Shown: one piece after another, positions 34,994-45,134 of the stretch
How the letters are laid out: each line of letters begins with the position of its first letter
How positions within the stretch are numbered: position 1 is the first letter of the stretch
DNA from: Sporolactobacillus nakayamae
GTDB lineage: Bacteria; Bacillota; Bacilli; Bacillales; Sporolactobacillaceae
Assembly: GCF_900113325.1 (NCBI RefSeq)
Contig: NZ_FOOY01000010.1
Coordinates: 1-64,000, forward strand
Direction: 5' to 3'
Length of the DNA: 64,000 nucleotides
Notes under the pieces: generated by a model
Seen by the model: the letters and a program-made list of their open reading frames with translations, nothing else
Told to the model about the DNA's origin: nothing
Databases searched by the model: none
Made by a program: the position numbers and the translations under genes

Positions 34994-35292
34994 TTTAATG
35001 ATGTCGCGCATGATCCTCGATTGAGCGAATAAATGAAATTAAATATGTTTTTACAACGATGGTAATAAAGGTTAAAATAAGTGTCGGGCATGACGGTGAT
35101 AGAGCATATGGTAGTACTGTGTCCCAGTTTTTGCACAATAATATCTGATGATAGTTCATCGCGCACTTGTTGATCAGTCTCTGTTTTATTAATGGTGACG
35201 AATCCGCAGCACACAGAATAGCCAATAAATGAGTATACTATTCATATTGCAGCGATTTGGTCATGTACGAAGCAATTTATGGAGGTCATTGT
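34994..35292. other. Gene-free stretch before murC
   Basis: AT-rich with no supportable gene. A TATACT near 35233 could be a -10 box for murC. No terminator hairpin after sftA is evident, so read-through into murC is possible. Two minus-strand frames are open here but lack ribosome sites and familiar motifs. Confidence 0.4.
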
Positions 35293-36600
35293 ATGGCGAA
35301 ATACCATTTTGTTGGTATAAAGGGCACGGGTATGAGCGCACTCGCTCAGATTCTTCAGGATCTGCACCATGAGGTTCAAGGATCGGATTACGACAAACGT
35401 TTTTTTACACAAAAGGCACTAGAGGATAAAAAAATAAAAATATTGCCGTTTTCAGCGGATAACATTTCTTCTGATGAAGTTGTGATTGCGGGAAATGCGT
35501 TCCCTGATCAGCACGAAGAGATTGCCAAGGCAAAAGAAATCGGTGTACCTGTTTACCGTTATTATGATTTCCTAGGAGATTTGGCGAAACAGTATACCAG
35601 TGTCGCAGTTACAGGGACTCATGGCAAAACATCCACAACTGGACTGCTTTCTTTTGTTTTTAAAACATTCGCGCCGACCTCTTATTTGATTGGCGACGGA
35701 ACGGGCTCCGGTAATGATAAGAGCAAGTATTTTATTTGGGAATCTTGTGAGTACAAACGGCATTTCCTGCACTCGGATCCTGATTATTGTCTCATTACAA
35801 ACATCGAATTTGATCACTCGGATTACTATAAGGATCTTGATGATGTTGTCAGCGCTTTTCAAGAATTAGCGCTTAAAGTGAAAAAAGCGGTGTTTGCCTG
35901 CGGTGATAACGAGCAATTGCAGATGATTAAGTCGAATGTACCGATTATCTATTATGGTTTTAACGAAGAAAATGATTTTCAGGCGAGAAATGTAGTCTTT
36001 CTCCCTGACGATTCAGGAACCGAATTTGACGTTTATGTGCGTAACGACTTCTATGGACACTTCAAAATTACCGGTTATGGCAATCACAACGTGCTCAACG
36101 CACTGGGAGTGATCTCATTCTGCAATTACATGAGTGTTCCGATTGAGCTGGTGAAGGAGCGTCTCACACTTTTCCACGGTGTAAAACGCCGGTTCTCTGA
36201 AACGAAACTCGTGCAGCGGGATCAAGTGATGATCGATGATTATGCGCATCATCCAACAGAAATTCGCGTCACAATTGAGGCAGCCCGTGAAAAGTATCCC
36301 GATCGCAAACTGATCGCAATTTTTCAACCGCACACCTACTCTCGAACGATGACGTTTATGGATGAATTTGCAACCGCGCTTGCTACTGCTGATGAAGTCT
36401 ACCTTTGCGACATCTTTGGTTCGGCTCGGGAAAAGAGCGGCAAATTGTCTATTCATGATCTTCAAGACCGTATCGAAGGATCGCATATTCTGCACAACAG
36501 CACTATTGATGATCTAAAGCAATATGATCATGGCGTACTGTTGTTCATGGGTGCGGGTGATATCCAAAAATATCAGCATGCATATAAACAATCACTGTAA
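35293..36600 (+). CDS. murC: UDP-N-acetylmuramate--L-alanine ligase
   Basis: 435 residues from ATG 35293 (GGAGG 7 bases upstream; 12 extra upstream codons in frame lack a site). N-terminal Rossmann-type [20 protein letters not shown] loop [15 protein letters not shown] near 106-120, and the central DYAHHPTEI near 314 identify MurC, which adds L-alanine to UDP-MurNAc in peptidoglycan synthesis. Neighbours sftA and ytxGH match Bacillus. Confidence 0.95.
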   Translation: MAKYHFVGIKGTGMSALAQILQDLHHEVQGSDYDKRFFTQKALEDKKIKILPFSADNISSDEVVIAGNAFPDQHEEIAKAKEIGVPVYRYYDFLGDLAKQYTSVAVTGTHGKTSTTGLLSFVFKTFAPTSYLIGDGTGSGNDKSKYFIWESCEYKRHFLHSDPDYCLITNIEFDHSDYYKDLDDVVSAFQELALKVKKAVFACGDNEQLQMIKSNVPIIYYGFNEENDFQARNVVFLPDDSGTEFDVYVRNDFYGHFKITGYGNHNVLNALGVISFCNYMSVPIELVKERLTLFHGVKRRFSETKLVQRDQVMIDDYAHHPTEIRVTIEAAREKYPDRKLIAIFQPHTYSRTMTFMDEFATALATADEVYLCDIFGSAREKSGKLSIHDLQDRIEGSHILHNSTIDDLKQYDHGVLLFMGAGDIQKYQHAYKQSL

Positions 36601-36758
36601 TCCTTTTCATCGTACTGCTTTCCGCCTTTTTTTTAATATTTTTAAATGTTAAGATAAGAGAGTGGACAAGTAATTCGAGATTTCATTGATAAGAATAGGT
36701 ATAGAAATGCGATGATTCATCAAACTAATATGGAATCGATTGAAAGGGAGGATGTACG

Positions 36759-37190
36759 GTGATCATTATCCTATATTTGGCAGTCGCGGTTATTGCTGTT
36801 GCGTTTGCCGTTCTTGTTTATTTTTTGGCGCAGACATTAAGTGCCGCACAAAAAACGATGGAAGACGCTGCTTCAACACTTGAAGATGTTCAGGAGCAGA
36901 TGAAGGGCATAAGCGAAGAAACAACCGAGCTTTTGCACCGGACGAACTTACTTGCTGTCGATCTTCAGAGAAAGTCCAAAAGTCTAAACAGTGTTTTCGA
37001 TGCAATTGAAGGATTTGGCGAATCCTTGGGCACAATTAATACGTCTGTAAAGCGAGTGACTGCCAGCATCGAAAATAAAGGCGTTGAGCACTCGGGTAAA
37101 ATTGCTCAAGGTGTGCAATGGGGCAAAGCGGCAATCGACTTGGTGCAACGCTGGAAAAACGCACGCAAGTCTGACCCGGAAAAAGATTAA
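36759..37190 (+). CDS. ytxG: YtxG, DUF948 protein
   Basis: 143 residues: one N-terminal membrane helix (IIILYLAVAVIAVAFAVLVY) and a long helical part without Pro, then a basic-acidic tail. Typical of the DUF948/YtxG family, general-stress membrane proteins of unknown function. The start is GTG 36759, 7 bases from GGGAGG. An operon with ytxH, 17 bases downstream. In B. subtilis the ytxGHJ operon is under SigB and SigH; no clear match for either was found here. Confidence 0.85.
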   Translation: MIIILYLAVAVIAVAFAVLVYFLAQTLSAAQKTMEDAASTLEDVQEQMKGISEETTELLHRTNLLAVDLQRKSKSLNSVFDAIEGFGESLGTINTSVKRVTASIENKGVEHSGKIAQGVQWGKAAIDLVQRWKNARKSDPEKD

Positions 37191-37207
37191 GAAAGGGGAT
37201 TTTTTTC

Positions 37208-37495
37208 ATGGGGCAGAGTGAAAAAAGTAATGTAGGAAAAGGTGCGGCTTTCTTTTCAGGATTTGTTGTGGGTGGCGCGCTTGGGGCTGTTGTATTGTAT
37301 CTGACCGCTGCTCCGTCCGGAAAGGAAGTTATCCATCGGTTGCAGCAGGAAAGTGTTTTGCTGAAAGGCAAAAGTGTGGAGATCATTGAGACGGCGAAGC
37401 AAAGGTCGATTGACTTGACCCATAAAATCTCCACCGCGAAAAAAGATAGCATAGAAGAAAAAGAACAAATGATTCCAATTCCAAAGGATTATTGA
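37208..37495 (+). CDS. ytxH: YtxH domain protein
   Basis: 95 residues. GAAFFSGFVVGGALGAVVLYLTAAPSGKE, shortened, is the YtxH family signature: a glycine-rich membrane helix followed by APxSGKE and a helical tail. RBS GAAAGGGG 9 bases before the ATG. General-stress type protein of unknown function, co-transcribed with ytxG. ytxJ, next in B. subtilis, is absent here. Confidence 0.85.
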   Translation: MGQSEKSNVGKGAAFFSGFVVGGALGAVVLYLTAAPSGKEVIHRLQQESVLLKGKSVEIIETAKQRSIDLTHKISTAKKDSIEEKEQMIPIPKDY

Positions 37496-37646
37496 TTCTT
37501 TTCTCTTGTGATCTTTTTTTTTTCGATGGTGTGCCGCAATCAATCCTCACAATTCGCGCAAAAAATATAGCGAACCTTGGCAAAATTTGATAGTATGGGA
37601 AATAGGCATCAGTAGCTAATTGGTGCGTATTTGAGGTACGGAAAAA

Positions 37647-37660
37647 TGAAAACGTTGTAG
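37647..37660 (+). promoter_or_regulatory. Weak cre-like sequence upstream of ccpA
   Basis: TGAAAACGTTGTAG keeps the TGAAAACGTT half of a cre but departs from consensus at the end. CcpA genes are sometimes autoregulated, which is the only support. Treat as tentative. Confidence 0.25.
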
Positions 37661-37722
37661 AGCGTGAACCGGTGTTCAGGCTGACTATAGAAAAAATAGT
37701 GGATTTTGAGGAGGAATAAGCA

Positions 37723-38721
37723 TTGAGCGCAACGATTTATGATGTAGCCAGAGAAGCAGGCGTTTCGATGGCTACTGTTTCTCGAGTTGTGAACGGCAAT
37801 CCAAATGTAAAACCAACAACTCGGAAAAAAGTGTCCGAGGCTATAAAAAGACTCGGTTACCGTCCGAACGCGGTTGCTCGCGGTCTTGCAAGTAAAAAGA
37901 CGACAACGGTCGGGGTGATTATTCCCGATATTTCCAGTGTCTATTTTTCTGAACTTGCTCGTGGAATTGAAGATATTGCGACGATGTACAAGTATAACAT
38001 CATCCTATGCAATTCCGATCAAAATAAGGACAAGGAGATTCGTCTGCTTCAGACACTTCTTGGCAAGCAAGTCGACGGTATTGTCTTTATGGGTGGGAAA
38101 ATCGATCAAGAACATATCGAAGAATTCAAACAGTCCAATGTTCCGATTGTCCTGGCATCAACTGTGGACGAGCAACAAGAAATTCCATCAGTTAATATCG
38201 ACTATGAACAAGCGGTTTTTGAAGTGGTTTCCAAACTGATTGAGTCTGGCAATCAACGCATTGGGTTTATCAATGGTCCTGTTGAAGTACCGATTAACGG
38301 CAAGTATAAATTGAATGGCTACAAGCGCGCCCTTGAAGCACATCATCTTCCATTTGAAGAATCATTAATAACCGAAGGTGACTACACCTATGAATCAGGA
38401 AAGGAAGCCACGGCTCAATTTCTCAGTCAGGAGATTAAACCAACGGCGATCTTTGTTGATTCAGACGAAATGGCGATTGGAACGATCCACGAGATTCAGG
38501 ATGAGGGCTTAAAGGTTCCGGATGATATTGAAGTCGTCAGCAGTGAAAACACGCGTCTCGTTCAGATGGTTCGTCCAACGCTGACGAGTATTGCTGAACC
38601 AACCTATGATATTGGAGCGGTTGCGATGCGTTTACTGACTAAATTGATGAACCATGAAAAGGTGGACTCAATTACAGTTGTGCTTCCTCACCGCGTAGAC
38701 AGCAGAAAATCAACAAAGTAA
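37723..38721 (+). CDS. ccpA: Catabolite control protein A
   Basis: 332 residues, LacI/GalR family. [30 protein letters not shown]-type N-terminus (core [16 protein letters not shown]), hinge helix [14 protein letters not shown], and the periplasmic-binding-like sensor domain; the segment around 295 binds HPr-Ser46-P in CcpA. CcpA with HPr-P controls carbon catabolite repression through cre sites, several of which are proposed in this window. The start is TTG 37723 after AGGAGG. aroA, its usual neighbour, is not present. Confidence 0.93.
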   Translation: MSATIYDVAREAGVSMATVSRVVNGNPNVKPTTRKKVSEAIKRLGYRPNAVARGLASKKTTTVGVIIPDISSVYFSELARGIEDIATMYKYNIILCNSDQNKDKEIRLLQTLLGKQVDGIVFMGGKIDQEHIEEFKQSNVPIVLASTVDEQQEIPSVNIDYEQAVFEVVSKLIESGNQRIGFINGPVEVPINGKYKLNGYKRALEAHHLPFEESLITEGDYTYESGKEATAQFLSQEIKPTAIFVDSDEMAIGTIHEIQDEGLKVPDDIEVVSSENTRLVQMVRPTLTSIAEPTYDIGAVAMRLLTKLMNHEKVDSITVVLPHRVDSRKSTK

Positions 38722-38825
38722 CGGGCGAGAACATAAGTATTCGCCAGGCTTCTAGTTGGTCAAAAGCCGTTTACTTTCCGAATTGCTTATGCTTGTTTTC
38801 TTTAAGTTCTTTACTTTTTTCTAGT

Positions 38826-38880
38826 GTAAAAATCCCCCGTTGCGAAGGCATTCGATGCCTACGCAACGGGGGATTTTTTT
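38826..38880. terminator. Bidirectional terminator between ccpA and the PBP gene
   Basis: A very stable stem AAAATCCCCCGTTGCG / CGCAACGGGGGATTTT with a secondary stem AGGCAT/ATGCCT inside and T runs on both strands. Confidence 0.92.
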
Positions 38881-38891
38881 ACCTATTATTT

Positions 38892-41531
38892 TTAGGGGCG
38901 AATTTTACCTAGAAGTTCAGGCTTAGCTGCACTAAGATCCGTATAAGGAAAGCGCGAATTTAAGAAATCAGGCTTGAACTTGAAGAGTCCGCTTTCAGTT
39001 TTTTGCTCTTCCTGTTCTTGTTTTTGATCGGGTTGGTCTGAGCCTGGATCCACGACGGGAGATTCCTCTGAATTCTGCTGCTCAGTAAAAGGCTCAAGTG
39101 CCTCAATGGCTTCTGTTGGTGCATATTTTTGATTCATTAGGTCGTTGACCTCGAATCCGGCAGCTTTACAGTACTCGGTTGGCTTGCCGTCTGTGAGGCC
39201 GCAATAGGTTTGTTTCACAACTCCCTCCGGTTGAGTGAACCGTTTTTTAGGCGCCATTAAGTCCGGATCTACATCGTATGCACGATTGGCAAAACCCGCC
39301 CACAGTTGCTTGCTTTGCGTTGAATAGGTATTGCGGTTCAGTTGCTGGTTGTGAGCATACCCAACCCATACCCCCATCGTAATATTTGGGTTGGATGCGA
39401 CGAGCCATCCGTCGTGCCAATCCTGTGAGGTTCCGGTTTTTCCAATTAAATCTGAATTGAATTGCAACATCCCGCGAAGTGAAGCTCCCGTGCCGTATGT
39501 GAACACATCGCGCATTATATCCTGCATTAAGTAATTGGTTTGTTTGGAGAAGACATGGACGGGCTCCACTTTGTGCTGATAGATCACCTTTCCTGAACTA
39601 TCCGTAATTTTGTCGATCATATATGCGTCGACAAATGAACCTCCGTTGGCAAAAGTGGTATAAGCATTGGTATTTTCTTCTATTGTAATACCCTTTGTAA
39701 TACCGCCAAGTGCTGCCGAGACGTTGTATCCGTCCGATCCGACAAGCGAGGTGATGCCCATTTTTTTCAAGTAATCGGGTGCTTTATTTGTGACTGCGCT
39801 TAGTCTTGTAAAGACGCTTACAGCAGGAACATTGTGTGAGGCGGCCAGTGCTGCACGCGCTGTTTCAAAACCATGAAAAATGGCGCTGTTTGATGTAGAG
39901 CCGTAATCGGTTGGTGCGTACACTTTCCCGTTCACAATACGTTTGTATGGGAGATCAGGAACAATTGATCCGGGCTGGATCAATCCGAGTTCCATAGCCG
40001 GCGCATAGACAAGCAGGGGCTTCATGGTTGAACCGTTCTGACGCGGCACCTCCGTCGCATAATTTAACTCGGAGCTGTTAAAGCCGCGACCGCCAACGAA
40101 GCTGATGATCCGTCCTGTTTTGTTCTCAATGAGCGTGGAACCAACTTGCATTGGGTCGCTGACCTTTTCCATTTTATTTGTTTTGCTGTTTTTTACTTCT
40201 AAAATCTGTCCGTTCGTCTTGCGCGCATATTGGCTTGGACTATATCCTGAATAATTTCGTGCGAATGATTCCATATCGTCGTAGATTGGTTTGTTGATTG
40301 TCGTGTAGATCCGATAACCTCCGTCTGCCAAGTTTAGGGAGGCGTTGTCCAAAAAATTAGTGAACAATGAGTAGTGATTTGCTAGTGATGCATAGTCATA
40401 GTCATGCAGCTTCGCAATCTCCTTTAGATTGCGTCCGTGATACACATTGTTGTTATACTCATATACGATTTTTTTGTAATTTGAATAATCCGTGTAGAGT
40501 TTGTCGCTATTGTAGCCTTGCTTTTGGGCCATCAGCTTAGCAAGAATAACCTTCGTCCGGTTTTCAATTTCTTTAGATAAGTAGGGATAATCGTCATTTA
40601 TGGAATTTCCGCGTTTCGCAAAATGTTTCTTGTAATCATAGTTCATCGCCTGATTCAGCTGCTTTTTGTTAATATAACCGGCAGCATACATCCGGTGCAG
40701 CACTGTATGTGCTCGATTGATACCAGCGGATAAATCGTCTTTCAGCCCGCCATGGTTCTGAAAAGGGGAATATGTAAATGGGTTCTTCGGTAAGCCGGCG
40801 ATAAACGCTGCCTGCGCAATTGAGAGCTTGTTCGGTTTTACGTCGAAAATGCCTTCGGACGCAGTTGTCGCGCCCGCAATATTTTTTCCTGATGCGTCTC
40901 GGCCAAACGAAGCCATATTTAGATAAGATTCAAGAATTTCATCCTTCGTGAAAAATCGTTCCAGGCGCATGGCAAGCAATATTTCCTTGAATTTTCGATC
41001 AAGAGAAACTTCATTGGTTAAAATCTGATTTTTCACAAGCTGCTGCGTGATCGAGCTTCCGCCGGTAACTTGAGGCTTATGCAGCAGCTCTTCCACACTG
41101 GCACGAATGACCGCTTTAGGAACAACGCCATGGTGCTGATAAAACAATTCATCCTCAGTCGCAATGACTGCGTGAGTTAAATGTGGCGACATCTCACTCA
41201 ATTTTGTCTTTGTTTGAATAAGATCGCTGTTCAATTTGCCAATGGGAATATTGCCGGCAAAGTAGCTCACGCTGCTCTCAGAATAGTTGCTGATATCATG
41301 TTTTAATGTTTTATAACTGAGCACGGGCTGGTCGCGCACAAGTGCGGCAAAATAACCGGATACAGTTCCTGCTGCGAAAAATAGTCCGATAATAATTATG
41401 GATAGCGTGAGCAATAGAGAATTCCAGATGATTCCGGTTATTGATTGGGTTGTTTGGACTACTGAGCTTGAAGCCCATTTTTCCGCCAACCGGTCGAAAA
41501 AATCGGAAAAGCTTTTTAATGGGGCATGCAT
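38892..41531 (-). CDS. Class A penicillin-binding protein (transglycosylase/transpeptidase)
   Basis: 879 residues from ATG 41531 (GAGGAG 8 bases upstream). One membrane helix (about 35-58) is followed by the GT51 glycosyltransferase: ATEDELFYQHHG near 124-135, GGSSITQQLVKN near 155. The transpeptidase has the SxxK as GSTMKPLL near 498, SxN as SHN near 564 and KTG as GKTGTSQDW near 697. It polymerises and cross-links peptidoglycan. After the transpeptidase a roughly 90-residue tail has two Cys (TYCGLTDGKPTEYC) and an acidic low-complexity stretch. Subtype (PBP1, 2c or 2d-like) is not assigned; the tail is unlike what I recall of any. Confidence 0.9.
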   Translation of the reverse strand: MHAPLKSFSDFFDRLAEKWASSSVVQTTQSITGIIWNSLLLTLSIIIIGLFFAAGTVSGYFAALVRDQPVLSYKTLKHDISNYSESSVSYFAGNIPIGKLNSDLIQTKTKLSEMSPHLTHAVIATEDELFYQHHGVVPKAVIRASVEELLHKPQVTGGSSITQQLVKNQILTNEVSLDRKFKEILLAMRLERFFTKDEILESYLNMASFGRDASGKNIAGATTASEGIFDVKPNKLSIAQAAFIAGLPKNPFTYSPFQNHGGLKDDLSAGINRAHTVLHRMYAAGYINKKQLNQAMNYDYKKHFAKRGNSINDDYPYLSKEIENRTKVILAKLMAQKQGYNSDKLYTDYSNYKKIVYEYNNNVYHGRNLKEIAKLHDYDYASLANHYSLFTNFLDNASLNLADGGYRIYTTINKPIYDDMESFARNYSGYSPSQYARKTNGQILEVKNSKTNKMEKVSDPMQVGSTLIENKTGRIISFVGGRGFNSSELNYATEVPRQNGSTMKPLLVYAPAMELGLIQPGSIVPDLPYKRIVNGKVYAPTDYGSTSNSAIFHGFETARAALAASHNVPAVSVFTRLSAVTNKAPDYLKKMGITSLVGSDGYNVSAALGGITKGITIEENTNAYTTFANGGSFVDAYMIDKITDSSGKVIYQHKVEPVHVFSKQTNYLMQDIMRDVFTYGTGASLRGMLQFNSDLIGKTGTSQDWHDGWLVASNPNITMGVWVGYAHNQQLNRNTYSTQSKQLWAGFANRAYDVDPDLMAPKKRFTQPEGVVKQTYCGLTDGKPTEYCKAAGFEVNDLMNQKYAPTEAIEALEPFTEQQNSEESPVVDPGSDQPDQKQEQEEQKTESGLFKFKPDFLNSRFPYTDLSAAKPELLGKIRP

Positions 41532-41632
41532 TCGCAAATCTCCTCTAAAATTTAGTCATCTCTAGCATGTAACATTCAGAAAAATTTAATTAAAGCTTCT
41601 TATATATTAGCGTAAATCACAGAGGTTGAAAA

Positions 41633-42551
41633 GAAAAACCGATCAGAGCTCGTCGCGACGGCCATGATCGGCCTAGGCTCTGGTGACTCCGCCGGATGTG
41701 ATGACTTCGGTGTTGCTCTCGGTAAGTGAGCGCCGTTAGTCGAAGCGCCTTAAGTTTTTCCTGCCAATTAGAAAAACCGGGAAAAAAGCGCCCGGTCCTT
41801 ACTTCCGCAGGACGCGGTGACTTTCGCGTTGCTTGCAGGACGTATGCGTAATTAGCGAAAGATCCATTTCCCTTACACACGAAAGCTCCTTTGCTCCAAA
41901 TGCCGTTTTGAATCATCAACCTTGTGCGTGAACAGACATTTCTATGAGCCTTAATTAAGTATCGCGGAGTAAAATAAGCGGAGATTTTCCGCTTATATGC
42001 ATCCTGGCGCTTGTTTCATAGGTACATAAGGGTAATTTTTCCGCTTATGCACAGAAAAACCCTCCATTTTCACGTTTTCCGATTCGATAAGCGGAATTTC
42101 TCCGTCTATTTAAGCAATTTTTTCATTCATTTGCTAATTAAGCGGAACTTTTCCGTTTATTTCTCAGATTGGGCGCTACCTGATCACCCCAATCGAATCT
42201 TATGACCTTATCGTCGTACCAGCAGCAAGGCAAAACGATAAGCTTTCTTTACTTCCGCCGGATGCGACTTTAAGTCCTCAACCTTGTGACTTGAACGACA
42301 CTTCAGCTGCTCGCTTGCCGCGGGCGATCCGGGAGCCTCCTCAGACAGGCAGGAATCTGCGGGGTCTCGCACCTCCGCTTTGATTCTCGGCCAAGACACT
42401 GGTCTATTGGTTTGCAAACGTGCAAAATAATAAACTTTCTTAACTTGTTAGAAAACTTGGCTTTGCCAAGCCTCAGGCGAAGGCGAAGACTTAGTTGCAC
42501 TTACACGTTTCCTTTAATTATTTATTTTTTTTTTATACTTTGTTGCCAGTG
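41633..42551 (-). repeat. Composite intergenic repeat, sub-units A-B-C, inverted copy
   Basis: Read on the minus strand from 42551, it repeats the order seen at 15963-16938: sub-unit A (AAAGTATAAAAAA..., ending GGCTTGGCAAAGCCAAG at about 42455), B with CCCGCGGCAAGCGAGC (about 42310), and C with four CGGAAAAATTCCG-type palindromes, ending in the two-hairpin module at 41861-41805 (CTTTCGC/GCGAAAG; CCGCG/TGCGG). A further module-like piece follows at 41690-41760. No gene is supported. It fills the space between the PBP gene and rpsD. Confidence 0.85.
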
Positions 42552-42555
42552 TAAA

Positions 42556-42595
42556 AAGGACCTTCCCAGTAAAACCGGGAAGGTCCTTCACAGCA
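42556..42595 (-). terminator. rpsD terminator
   Basis: On the minus strand AAGGACCTTCCC pairs with GGGAAGGTCCTT and is followed by TTTTTAC. Confidence 0.9.
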
Positions 42596-42602
42596 AGACA
42601 AA

Positions 42603-43205
42603 TTATTTTGAATAGAATTCGACGATCATTGCTTCTGTAATCTCCGCAGGGAGTTCCGAACGTTCCGGAAGTCTGTTGTATGTGCCTTCCAGAGTCTTTT
42701 CGTCAAAGGTTAGATATTCCGGAACAAAGTTGTTTGTTTCCAAAGCATCTTTGATAATCACGAGGTTGCGCGATTTCTCACGGACACCAATCGTTTCACC
42801 TGGTTTCAGGCGGTAAGACGGGATATCGACGCGTTTGCCGTTAACCGTGATATGACCATGGTTAACCAGCTGACGTGATTGTCTGCGTGTTCTTGCAAGA
42901 CCAAGGCGATAAACAAGGTTATCGAGACGAGATTCAAGCAGAATCATGAAGTTTTCGCCGTGTACGCCTTTCATTTTTGCTGCATCATCAAAAATGCGGC
43001 GGAATTGACGTTCGTTAACTCCATACATGAAACGAAGCTTTTGTTTTTCTTGTTGCTGACGACCATATTCGGACAACTTAATACGTTGTGTCGGACCATG
43101 TTGTCCCGGTGCATAAGGACGCCTTTCGAGTTCTTTACCTGTGCCGCTGAGTGAAATACCCAAACGACGAGATTTCTTCCAAACTGGACCAGTATAGCGA
43201 GCCAT
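42603..43205 (-). CDS. rpsD: 30S ribosomal protein S4
   Basis: 200 residues, full length. [25 protein letters not shown] at the start and the S4 RNA-binding domain [26 protein letters not shown], both shortened, are unmistakable. S4 binds the 5' domain of 16S rRNA early in 30S assembly and, in B. subtilis, represses its own gene by binding the leader. RBS GGAGGAG precedes the ATG at 43205. Monocistronic with a 230-base leader. Confidence 0.98.
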   Translation of the reverse strand: MARYTGPVWKKSRRLGISLSGTGKELERRPYAPGQHGPTQRIKLSEYGRQQQEKQKLRFMYGVNERQFRRIFDDAAKMKGVHGENFMILLESRLDNLVYRLGLARTRRQSRQLVNHGHITVNGKRVDIPSYRLKPGETIGVREKSRNLVIIKDALETNNFVPEYLTFDEKTLEGTYNRLPERSELPAEITEAMIVEFYSK

Positions 43206-43471
43206 TGACTGACTCCTCCTTCGTCATTTTATTCGAGAATGCCGTGAATGAACGCATTCATTCATATGCAAACTCAAGTGGTATAAAATGACACCTTTGC
43301 AAGCTCTTCAAAGATATTTTGCTATCTTGCACCTTCGCCCAGGCAGTCTAGGTTACGCAGTACACCTCTTCAACAACTAAAGAGGAACAAAATAGAAATG
43401 CTTTGAACCCATGCAATGCTGCCTCATTTTACACGAACGCAATTATACCTTTTTTAAAGGCAAATTGTCAA
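43206..43471 (-). promoter_or_regulatory. rpsD promoter and long leader (candidate S4 autoregulatory leader)
   Basis: On the minus strand TTGACA (43471-43466) and TATAAT (43447-43442) are separated by 18 bases. Transcription would start near 43435, leaving about 230 bases of untranslated leader with several short inverted repeats (for example CCTCTTTAGTTGTTGAAGAGG at 43389-43369, split here as CCTCTT/AAGAGG). In B. subtilis S4 binds the rpsD leader; that this one works the same way is an inference. The promoter begins two bases from the ytsP stop. Confidence 0.65.
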
Positions 43472-43473
43472 GC

Positions 43474-43923
43474 TTAGAGATAGGTAACCAGTGTTTCCGC
43501 AAAAGCTTCAAGAAATTGCTGGTCATCTTCGGAAAAACGGTCGCAAATCGGGCTGTCAATATCGAGTACGCCGATCAGTTCGTCATCTTTAATCAGAGGA
43601 ACCACAATTTCTGAACGAGATGCCGCGTCACAAGCAATGTGCCCGGGAAATTCATGAACGTCAGGGACACGAAGGATTTCTCGCTCTTTGGCTGCTGTGC
43701 CGCACACGCCTTGCCCCATTTTGATGCGCACACAGGCTGTTCTCCCTTGAAAGGGTCCGAGTACCAACTCGCCATCTTCCAGTAAGTAAAAACCGACCCA
43801 ATTAATTGTATCAAGGCATTCATTCAACCACGCGGAAGCGTTGGACAGGTTCGCAATTCGATTTGATTCATCCTTAATTAATGATTCAAGTACTTGAATT
43901 CTTGTTTTATTGACAGAATTCAT
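43474..43923 (-). CDS. ytsP: GAF-domain protein YtsP (free methionine-(R)-sulfoxide reductase)
   Basis: 149 residues, one GAF domain. WVGFYLLEDGELVLGPFQG near 42, and the three active-site cysteines appear in ACVRIKMGQGVCG (Cys near 63 and 73) and HIACDAASRSEI (Cys near 97), the fRMsr arrangement. It reduces free methionine-R-sulfoxide. RBS GGTGG precedes the ATG at 43923. Adjacent to rpsD and refZ as in B. subtilis. Confidence 0.88.
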   Translation of the reverse strand: MNSVNKTRIQVLESLIKDESNRIANLSNASAWLNECLDTINWVGFYLLEDGELVLGPFQGRTACVRIKMGQGVCGTAAKEREILRVPDVHEFPGHIACDAASRSEIVVPLIKDDELIGVLDIDSPICDRFSEDDQQFLEAFAETLVTYL

Positions 43924-44097
43924 TTCTTTCCACCTCGATCATATGAGAAAGTACTCTAATTTTAGCAGAATAGCGTAGATTTTTCAGCTGATATGTCGAA
44001 AGGTTTTTAGAGGGTAGACGTTCTTTAAGCCGAACGTTTATAGTAAGAGGATCGATAAACGCAGGTCCCTATGCCAAAGAGAAAGGTGAGACTCGAT

Positions 44098-44745
44098 ATG
44101 CCAACGAAAAGTTTGAATCGGGTAAGTGGCAAAAAATCTAAAGAAGCGGTTGTTCACTCGGCTCTTAAATTGTTCACTATGAGCGGATACGATGGAGTTT
44201 CTGTTCGCGCGATTGCATCAGACGCAGGTGTCAATATCGCACTTGTCTCCTACTACTTCGGTGGAAAACAGGGCTTGCTGGAGTATTTAATGGCTACTTT
44301 TTTTGAAGGATACTTAAGCGCTTTAGAGAAAGCAGAGCAGGAGACATCGGGACAGATTTCATCAGTGGAGCGTTTGACAGTTGTTGCTGAACAATTAATT
44401 CGGTATCAACAGCACTGCTTCTATCTTTCACGGTTTGTGCACCGAGAAATGACATTGGACAATCAATTAGTGCGCGAACTAATGTCGAGCTATCTGATGA
44501 AAGAAAAATTTCTGTTCGCGCGTATCTTTAAGAAAGTTTTAAGCGGCAAGCAGATGAATCAGATGCAAATTGAGTTTGCCATCATTCACTATCGTGATTT
44601 GATTATTACACCTTTTCTTCAGCCTCAATATTTACGAGAAGTTTTTTTCATACAGCCGAGCGAACAATCCTTCTGCACGCAGTATATGCGATTTATTCGT
44701 GACTGGGCCAGCAGATTGATCTGTTGTACGGATGGCAGCTTTTAA
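44098..44745 (+). CDS. refZ: RefZ (YttP), TetR-type forespore DNA-binding protein
   Basis: 215 residues from ATG 44098 (AAAGGTGAG 7 bases upstream; an ATG nine codons earlier is less likely). TetR HTH: AVVHSALKLFTMSGYDGVSVRAIASDAGVNIALVSYYFGGKQGLLEYL, shortened to its core S-V-R-A-I-A...V-N-I-A-L-V-S-Y-Y-F. Position between ytsP and ezrA matches refZ. In B. subtilis RefZ binds sites near the origin and interacts with FtsZ to place the polar septum and help chromosome capture during sporulation. Function by synteny and family. Confidence 0.85.
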   Translation: MPTKSLNRVSGKKSKEAVVHSALKLFTMSGYDGVSVRAIASDAGVNIALVSYYFGGKQGLLEYLMATFFEGYLSALEKAEQETSGQISSVERLTVVAEQLIRYQQHCFYLSRFVHREMTLDNQLVRELMSSYLMKEKFLFARIFKKVLSGKQMNQMQIEFAIIHYRDLIITPFLQPQYLREVFFIQPSEQSFCTQYMRFIRDWASRLICCTDGSF

Positions 44746-45050
44746 AACGATAAATAGTCTGCAATGCAATGAATAGAGGCCACTTATACATAAGTGAATC
44801 CGCGTTTTATCGCTATCTTAATGATTGCACCACGCTAGGTGGTCGATGGTAAAAGCTATATGTGTCAAGATACTTGGCAGCGCTACGGTTCAGCTGGCGA
44901 GTTTGTTTGTGTTTACAGCAATTAAATGGAAGAAAGGGTCCTCTGCCATCAGAACTAGCTCTGTGAAACCTGCGTTCATGTGCCGTTTACTCACTTCAAA
45001 TGGGAGCACCACTCGGAAAAATCAAAGTTAAATCGACAGTTTCTTTAATT
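44746..45050. other. Gene-free stretch between refZ and ezrA
   Basis: No convincing gene. One frame near 44860-45030 gives a broken, Cys-rich string (MCQDTWQRYGSAG, then stop codons between CHQN and CETCVHVPFTH), which may be decayed coding DNA. In B. subtilis ytrP lies in this neighbourhood; no trace of it was recognised. Confidence 0.35.
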
Positions 45051-45052
45051 TA

Positions 45053-45083
45053 TTGACCTAAAATCACTTTATTTTGTTACAAT
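45053..45083 (+). promoter_or_regulatory. ezrA promoter
   Basis: TTGACC at 45053-45058 and TACAAT at 45078-45083, spacing 19, about 50 bases ahead of the start codon. Confidence 0.55.
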
Positions 45084-45134
45084 ATAGTCATTATAAGGTG
45101 CGTGCGTTTCATGCGAGAATGGGGGAAGTTCCGT

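Noticed and set aside
34995-35225. Two overlapping minus-strand frames between sftA and murC
   Set aside because: Neither has a ribosome site or a recognised motif, and one is an antisense extension of the sftA end.
44825-45031. 68-codon plus-strand frame between refZ and ezrA
   Set aside because: No ribosome site, no recognised family and unusual composition; noted only as possibly decayed sequence.
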